From contig BDSI01000045.1 in NCBI GenBank assembly GCA_003117195.1, forward strand, positions 338,589 through 402,588: a stretch of DNA of 64,000 nt, written 5' to 3'. The notes beneath the pieces were generated by a model, which saw only the letters and a list, made by a program, of their open reading frames with translations, did not search any database and had not been told where the DNA came from. Shown here one piece after another: positions 57,241 to 64,000 of this stretch. Within the stretch, counting starts at the first letter, position 1; each line of letters opens with the position of its first letter. The DNA comes from Eudorina sp. 2006-703-Eu-15 (lineage: Eukaryota; Chlorophyta; Chlorophyceae; Chlamydomonadales; Volvocaceae). The translations under genes were made by a program, and so were the position numbers.

Positions 57241-59594
57241 TCACGCCATCGCCGTCGCATACTTGACCGGATCCCGAGGGTACAAGACCCGCCCGCTCAC
57301 CAGCACCTCCGCCACCACCGTCCCCTTGACGCCTCTCCGCTGCTCCTTGACCGTGATCAACAGCCCGCCTGCGGCGCTTCCGCGCAGCTTCCTGGGCAGG
57401 TCCTCTTGACTCCCACTCAGCGGCACACTCAGGTTTAGCCCCGAAACCTCCAGCGGTAGCCGAATCTCCAACGCCTCTCCGCAACTGGAGGGGTCACGGG
57501 AGACGTCCCAGACGGGGGCCCCCAAGGTGCCCGTCTTGGGTTGGAGGTCGGGCAGCTCGGGAATGGCGGTGGCGGGCCACGGCAGGAGGTCCACCGTCAC
57601 CACGCCCGGGTTCTGGAGCTGCAGAATCTTGATCATCCCGATCTGGGTCGGCTCCCGAAAGTAAATCGGTACGACGCGTTCCGTTTGCGTGGCCCGCCAG
57701 GCCCGCGGGCAGCCTCCGCACCTGCCCTTTTGCACCGGGCATGGCAAGTGCTTGCCAGTGAAGACCAGGTTGAGGGCGCTGTGGGGTTTTCGTAGGGAGC
57801 GGAAGTTCGGGGCGTCGGACCAGACTACGGTACCGACGGGGGCGAGAGGGCTGCGCCGGGAGCTGCTGACAATGCTAGCCGCGCCCCACATGTCGGTGAC
57901 GTTTAGATATGTGACGGGTCTAGGCGACGGCGTCGGTGGCGTCGGCGGCGGTGACGGCATCGCCTGCAGCGGCGAGGGTGACGGCGGCGGGGGAGACGGC
58001 GGCGAGGGTGACGGCGGCGGGGGAGACGGCGGCGAGGGAGACGGCGGCAACGGTGACGGCGGCGGGGGAGACGGCGGCGAGGTTGACGGCGGCGAGGGAG
58101 ACGGTGGCGAGGTTGACGGCGGCGAGGGAGACGGTGGCGAGGTTGACGGCGGCGAGGGAGACGGCGGCGGGGGAGACGGCGGCAATGGTGACGGCGGCGA
58201 GGGAGACGGCGGCGAGGGTGACGGCGGCGGGGGAGACGGCGCCGAGGGAGACGGCGGCGGCGGGGGAGACGGCGGCGACGGAGACGGCGGCGAGGGTGAC
58301 GGTGGCACGGGAGACGGCGGTGATGGAGGCGGCGGCGACGGGACAATGAAAATGCTGTTTGCGCCGAGTTCATCAGCCAGGCGGTCGAGGGCGAAGGGTG
58401 ACAGAGGCGGCGGGTGGGGCGGCCGCGCCGGAGGCGCCGGCGGCACCTGCGGCGGCGCAAACTGACCCGGCGGGAGCGGCGGGCTGGGCGGCGGCGATGG
58501 CGGCAGCGACACCTCCACGGGCCGTACGACAGTGAAATCCACAATGACGACATCGGCGGCCGAAGACGCTTGCAGCAACCGATGGGTCGGCAGCGACGAT
58601 TCGGAGACCGTCACGGGCGCTGTCCGTACTGCGGCAGAGGCGGCGGCGTCGCCGATGCTCGAGTACGAGTACGACACGGCGGTGGGCGATTCCGAGGCGA
58701 TGGAGGCGGTGACTGGGTACATGAGTGCACGCTCCGAGTCGCGGAGGCAACTGAGGCTGTAGCCGTCGGCTGTGTAGGAGCGGACATGGATGAGGAGGCG
58801 CATATTGGAGCCGGCGGGGAGGGCGGCGGCCAATTGGCGGTGTGTCCAGGTGCGCTCAGAGCGGGCCATCATCATGCGCCTTGTGAGGCGTTGACCGCCC
58901 TTGAACAACGCGGTCACGACAATGTCGTCAATCGACACCTTGAAGAAGGCGGCCGTGATATTCTTGAAGTCCGAGATGAAATCTTGGACGGTTGTTACAT
59001 TCGTGACGTCGAGGTCAGCTGTAATGGTGGCGTTGACAAATTTGGCGTGGTAGTCTTGGAGCTCGAGCGTGATGCCCGGTGGGTTTGGCGGCGGCGGAGA
59101 GGGAGCCGGCGGCGGGCTGGGAGGTGTTGGAGAGGGTGCAGAGGGTGGAGAGGGCGAAGGTGGGTAGGTGCCAGCTGCCGTCGCAAAGAGCATTCGGTGG
59201 AGGCTGTCGTCGTCCTGGGCTGTGAGCGCGGCGATGGCGGCCTCGATGGCCTTGATGTGCGACTCGGTTCGTTCGTCGAGCAAGTCACCGTTTAGCACGA
59301 TTTCTGTGTGATGGGAAGTACACAAAAATTTTGAGGTATGTTATCGACCAACGAGTGAGCGTTCTCAAAGGGTTCTCAATGGTTTTTGCAAAGGGTCGAC
59401 AGGTAACCGTCGCGGACGCGTGATGTGCCATTCAGCGTCACGTCGCTGGACCAATGTTTTTGTTGAAACGCACCTTCACTGCTCAAAGCGTCTTCAGGGA
59501 CATTCCTGGCGGCTCGCACGTTCCCGGTTGCGAATGCGAGGATGACCAACACGAACACCTTGCAAAGCCAACAACTGCCTTCCAATGTTGTCAT
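57241..59594 (-). CDS. secreted ECM glycoprotein with Ser-Pro rods
   Basis: Two minus-strand exons, 59594-59408 and 59303-57241, phase 1 join; about 749 residues. The N-terminal signal peptide is [20 protein letters not shown]. Then: an N-terminal segment with [13 protein letters not shown], a short Pro-rich hinge ([12 protein letters not shown]), a globular domain with several NxT/NxS sequons ([16 protein letters not shown]), a second Pro-rich linker, a long (SPPSPP)n rod at about residues 385-510, and a C-terminal Cys-containing beta-rich domain ([45 protein letters not shown]). The rod is typical of volvocine hydroxyproline-rich wall and matrix proteins, where prolines are hydroxylated and arabinosylated. 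The layout globe-rod-globe resembles pherophorins, but the globular sequences do not match the pherophorin domain as I know it. Function: probable matrix structural protein. Confidence 0.8.
57955..58340. repeat. coding (SPPSPP)n repeat array
   Basis: GGCGGCGAGGGAGACGGCGG-type units in tandem on the plus strand encode the Ser-Pro rod on the minus strand. Variant Thr-Ser-Pro and Leu-Pro units are interspersed. The antisense Gly-Asp/Glu open frame on the plus strand is a by-product. Confidence 0.9.
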
Positions 59595-61259
59595 AATAAC
59601 GCAGATCAGGTAAAAGTCGTTGTTGTTGTGAACCGAGGCTGTCGGCTTCTCTCGAGCAGGGCGCTTGCCGAGGAATGATGTGCCCGCAGGGTGGTTCCTA
59701 GTGAGGACGTCTTGTGGACGTGCGTCAATAAATCCAACTGGAGTAATGGCTCTAATTCCTATTGCCAGTTTGATGGTGTCGAGAGCATTATTATCAAGTC
59801 GACCGAAAACCGCAACTGTTGCAGTACAGGCAGTTTTGCTCGGCATTCTCTGTTGCGTCAGCCTTTCCTCTGTCTGACGTTGCGAGATGTGTTTTCATTG
59901 CAAAGTAGGTTAAGAATAATTATCCGATTGTCCGTCGATATTCCTCGTTCCCGGCGCTTCAGGGCGGCAACTGTGCATATTTCGCGTCACACCATCACGC
60001 GTGGCCGGGCGGCAGTCAGACTTCAGGAAAAAACCGCGTTTTCAGTTGCAATCAAGCTTAACCTACATGCACAGGAGGGACCGCGTAAGAAACAAGACCG
60101 GCGATATGCAATGCCGCATGGGTGCCTCTTGTAACCGTTACCGCATGGGTGCCTACCGTGCACAACACTTCACGACACAGCCCACATCGCCGCCTGTTCC
60201 TAAACTGAAAACACATCCCCCATGCCGACGATCGTGCTTTTAGGAATACCCACATCACCCTTGACATTCCACGTGGAAACTCGCCTCGCATTCTAAATCA
60301 AATCAAAATCCGACGAATGGTAACACCTCAGGTGTGCGGACCAAAACGCCGGACGCACCCGAGGTGACCGTGTCCAGCCACCACCTGCAGAGGCCTGCAG
60401 CCATTGCGGCGTTCCCCACCCCCCTCTTAGAGTAAGGGCACACGCCTGACGTGTAACGCGGAGCTCATGTGTCGCCCGAGCCAGGTCCACGGCACCTCCG
60501 CGATCGATGCAAGCTGGAGCCAACATCAGAAGGGCACCCATCAGGATCAGCGCATCAGCAGCCGCACCCTGCTGTCACAGCATGGACAGTGGCGGCATCG
60601 CCGCGCTCCTTCGCTTCACCAGGAAGTTTGCCTCACCTGCCAACCCTGGCGAAGCCGCCGCTCCCAGCCAACCCTGGCGAAGCCGCCGCGGAATGCCATG
60701 CAACCCCTCTTCAGCAGAGCGTGCGCAGCCGCGGGCCGGGCGCTACAAGGCGCTGGACGCGGCGGTGGTCGCAGTGGGACACCGCATGCAGTAAACGCGC
60801 CGCGGTCCGTGTGAAGGTCGTGCATGCCCCGGGTCATCCCGCCTTTCTCCATGCTCACATCACGTATTTCAGGTGACGGCCGCCCGACTGTTCTGTCCCA
60901 CCGTATGATATAAGAAGCTGTACCTTGCTGTATCTACACGTATCAATTACCAAGGGCACCGCGTCGGGTCCCAGCCGCATCCGTTCCATCCACTCACCAG
61001 TCCAACCCTCCAGACTATTCGACCCACATGCAATTCAGAGCTCAATTCTCATGCCCTATCCCCTCGTCCTTCCAATCCGTGCGCCTGCCGCCACAGCCAA
61101 TGACGCCATGATCAATGATAATCAACCCGGCTGCACACGCAGGGGCGGGCGCCGCCGCGCCCCGCATACCCAACCAGACCCGCAGTTCGCCGCGCAGTAA
61201 TCGCCCGTGCCCCTGATCGACATCCCCTTCCACCGCGCCTTCGAGCGCGTGCAGGGACG
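59595..61259. other. intergenic region
   Basis: Promoter side of the ECM gene (-) and 3' side of the glycosidase-like gene (-). A GC-rich patch at 60460-60870 looks partly coding in several frames and contains a direct repeat CCAACCCTGGCGAAGCCGCC near 60640-60690, but no frame gives splice-consistent exons. Confidence 0.45.
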
Positions 61260-63337
61260 TCACTTGCTGCAGTCCGTTGTCTCCTCACACGGCAGCGCGC
61301 AGACGGTGTAATCGTCCAGGCGGTCCTCCAGCTCCGCCAGCGGCCGCAGCATCCTGTTGACCTGGCTCGCGGAGACGAGCAGCAGCTTGCTGGCCTGGTC
61401 CGAGTCGCCGTAGGTGACGATGTAGTCGGAGCGGCCGAAGCGCTCCAGCCCGATGGGGAACACGATGCCCGTGTGCTCCGAGGGGCGGCCGCCGACGTAC
61501 GGGATGAAGCCGTTGCTGATGTGGGTCATGTTGTAGGGCGCCGAGGAGTTGAACCTGCCGGCGCAGGGGCGCAGCATCCGCGTAGGGCGTGTTCCGATTT
61601 CTGTCCCTCCGTCAGCGGACTAGGTGTGTCCGTGCTGTTATCAGCATATCACTTAAACCCTAATGACACGTAGTGACACGATGATGATCGGATGGGGTCC
61701 CACGCTGCACGTGCAAATGTGTGTGTCCTGTTCGATGTGCGGGTGGGGGGTGCTGATCCTACCACATTTCGTGAACTCGACCCGCTGCATGCACGCTGAA
61801 TGATAGCGCCTGCCTCAATCGCATTATTGGCCCTATGATGATTTGGTTTATCCGTTTGGCATCCCCCGATGGTGCAAACCGCTCCTGCAACTCCCCGTTG
61901 GGTCCCCGAACTGCAAAGCCGGGCGAATGCCGCGTGGTGCCGGGCCAGGTCAGTGCCTACCGATAGAAGAAGAACGCGTACTCCAGCGGGTAGTGCACTC
62001 CAACACCTCCGGTATGCCTGCACGGCGCAGTTCGCGGGTTCAACGGGTGGGCTCAGACTGCTCATCTAGTCATGACGCAGCCCTGGCGCGGGTCGCCAAC
62101 ACCGCCAACAGCATCAAGATGCGCCCCCGCACGCGGGCCTCATCGCCTAGGTCCGACGCGTCTGATTTGGGTTGCGCATGTGGGTGACCAATCACTTTCA
62201 ACCGGAAACATCTGGGTCACGTCCAGATTGTTTGCGAACATGCAACAGCAGGCGGATTCCCAGAAATGCTCACCCGAAGCTGAACGCCTTGCGCAGCTCC
62301 TCCTGCTTTTGGGCCTCGTTGCTCGCGTACGCCACGTGCGCGCACTGTTTCTGAACCCCGCGCAGGAGGTATGGGTACGACATGTTCGCCCAGCTGGGAG
62401 TCACCTCGGGGTGGAAGCAGCCCGGGTGCGCCTTCAGGTGCCCCACCGCCAGGAACGACGCGCCGCCGTCCTCCAGGATCGCCGGAGTGCCGCCCGCCAG
62501 GTGCAGCAGCTTGCCATACTGCTTTGCGAACTGACGGAACACATCGTCCTCGGCGACCGCATCGAAGTCGCTGTGGACCAAGGGCTCGTCGTACGAGCCC
62601 CAGTTGAAGACCGAGTGCGGTCCGAAGGTCCCGTAACGCGAGAAGGACATGAAGGCCGTGCCGTTCCATGGCACCCAGTTCTTGTCCATGACGCCCTCCC
62701 CGCCGAAGAATGAAAGCAGCCGCGGGTAGCCCAGAGAGACGGAGCAGTTGCCCGTTTCGCGTTTGCAGTGTATGAGGACTCGCGAGACGGTATTGATCAC
62801 AGCCCTTTGAGGAGCGGTGCCCAGGGGCAAGGCCAAGTACACAAAGAGCCTGCCTTGCGGGTCCTTGAACAACCGACCGTCCTCAAGGTTGGACTGGCTT
62901 AGGTAGGTATGACCCAAAAGATCCGCCTGGAGCTGCCTGCTGCCCTTTTGCCGTCGCAGTCGAATGACTGCCATGACATTTGTGGAACGCCCTCGCCACC
63001 CGTCCAGAAAGGGTGGCCGGTCTAAGCTTCCTGATCGGCATCGTCTGAAAGGATCCTTCGCCTGGTAGACACGTGCGAATAGACAATAGATCCGGCCTGA
63101 AACGTGCACTATAGCCGGGTTGAATACACAAGCTCCACCGGGCAGTCCAATCCCAAGGAATAAAGAGGTGATATCGGTGACACTTTTAGCAAAAGGTAGC
63201 TCTGTATTGTCGGAGAAGTCCTTTCCACAAAGTGGATGCGAGTAAAGTTCAGGAGACCCCGATTGCGACAGACTGTCTACAAAAGATGCACAACCGAGAA
63301 GCAGTAAAGCTACAAATTTCAATTTTGTGATGATCAT
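61260..63337 (-). CDS. secreted five-bladed beta-propeller glycosidase-like protein (GH43/GH130 type)
   Basis: Three minus-strand exons, 63337-62274, 62017-61961 and 61554-61260, all in phase; 471 residues. The signal peptide is MIITKLKFVALLLLGCASF. Propeller-type landmarks: FNPAIVHVSGRIYCLFARV (blade 1), SQSNLEDGRLFKDPQGRLFV with the acidic NLEDGR pair, GGEGVMDKNWVPWNGTAF, YGKLLHLAGGTPAILEDGG, SNGFIPYVGGRPSEHTGIVF and SDYIVTYGDSDQASKLLLVS. The order of Asn-Pro, Glu-Asp and His/Gly strands resembles GH130/GH43-type enzymes acting on plant-like glycans. A full set of catalytic acids cannot be confirmed by eye, so it may be a glycan-binding relative. The small middle exon encodes VGVHYPLEYAFFFYR. 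The Met at 63337 is chosen because it opens the signal peptide. Confidence 0.7.
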
Positions 63338-63726
63338 CGCCTGCTGGCATAGTTCATGTTTGAAGAAAGATGCCGAAAGTTTGTGAAAGTCATACAACTT
63401 TATAAGTAGGTCCACATGCCATCTGCACTCAATTGTGTCAGCTCTCGACATATGGAACAATGGGTCAATGGCTTGCAAACAAAATGTACGACAGGTTCCG
63501 TCGACCACTCGACCTGCATGTCGAGTGCTACATGATCGTGTTTATCTCCAGTGGTCGTCATGTGGCTTCGAGCATTCTTGCTGTTATGGTCGGCCATTGT
63601 TAATAAACATAAAACCTCGATCGTGGCTGCCAAGCAACGTGTCGTTTCCGTCGCGTGACCACCATTTGTGCACACAACACGCTGAATCCCCTTCAGCAAT
63701 CCACCACCCACGATGCATTCCGCGTA
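63338..63726. other. short intergenic region
   Basis: Relatively AT-rich DNA between two minus-strand genes: promoter and 5' UTR of the glycosidase-like gene and 3' UTR of the gene at the right edge. Confidence 0.5.
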
Positions 63727-63999
63727 CTACGTCGTGACCGTCAAGAGAAACGTAGGCGAACAAGAACATCCACTATCACGTACATAGCGACCCTCGGACC
63801 CCAGCTTCATGTAGCACCCATCACAATCCCCAAAGTACTGCCCCCTCACCAGACGCCGCAGCAACACCTTCATGAAATGGAAAACGGCATCTTCCTGGCG
63901 AGTCTGCCCATACGGGTCTACACAGGCGCTCATGCCGGTCGCGCCGGTGATGAGCAGGTGCAGGAAGCTGGTGTGGATCGTCTGGATGGACCGACCCAT
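63727..63999 (-). CDS. partial gene at right edge (C-terminal exon)
   Basis: Minus-strand open frame ending in TAG at 63727-63729. It reads SFLHLLITGATGMSACVDPY and then FMKVLLRRLVRGQYFGDCDG, with Cys-rich GSEGRYVRDSGCSCSP near the end, and looks like coding sequence. The Met at 63999 is probably internal and the exon likely continues beyond the window. The family was not recognised. Confidence 0.55.
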   Translation of the reverse strand: MGRSIQTIHTSFLHLLITGATGMSACVDPYGQTRQEDAVFHFMKVLLRRLVRGQYFGDCDGCYMKLGSEGRYVRDSGCSCSPTFLLTVTT

Positions 64000-64000
64000 G

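Noticed and set aside
57689..58465. Gly/Asp/Glu-rich plus-strand open frame of 258 residues
   Set aside because: Antisense of the Ser-Pro rod of the ECM glycoprotein.

Overview
The window reads as nuclear DNA of a volvocine green alga (the Chlamydomonas/Gonium/Volvox group). The signs are high GC, short exons in GC-rich coding frames split by many GT-AG introns, alanine/glycine/glutamine runs inside proteins, abundant minisatellites in introns, a hydroxyproline-type (Ser-Pro)n extracellular-matrix glycoprotein, a nucleus-encoded plastid ribosomal protein and scattered TGTAA motifs. No prokaryotic operon, rRNA, tRNA or CRISPR array was seen. Gene models below come from reading exons by eye; almost every join was checked for AG/GT (or GC) borders and for codon phase.

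Layout. 470-6172 (+): secretory-pathway kinase-like protein, 8 exons, one intron carrying a huge hexanucleotide array. 10362-12659 (+): complete Qa-SNARE syntaxin, 5 exons. 14533-15790 (-): small protein with a DUF6314-type domain. 18023-20740 (+): DOT1-like class I methyltransferase, 10 exons. 22493-30328 (-): orphan protein with several CxxC zinc pairs, 13 exons. 32901-33314 (+): intronless plastid ribosomal protein bL31. 34289-38639 (+): p31comet/COMET-like protein. 39578-52149 (+): very large CBP60-like protein with a low-complexity tail. 57241-59594 (-): signal-peptide ECM glycoprotein with (SP)n rods. 61260-63337 (-): secreted five-bladed-propeller glycosidase-like protein (GH43/GH130 type). 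63727-63999 (-): last exon of a gene running off the right edge.

The genes do not form one pathway. Three enter the secretory route (kinase-like, ECM glycoprotein, glycosidase-like), which suits an alga with an elaborate matrix, and the syntaxin would serve exocytosis. The others are housekeeping or nuclear factors.

The most unusual features are a short repeat family that recurs inside introns of three unrelated genes in both orientations (introner-like), a GC-AG intron, an intron that is open in frame and a multiple of three, a CBP60-type domain fused to a giant Gly/Ala/Gln/His tail, and a (CCCACA)n array abutting a (CCCCAA)n array inside an intron.
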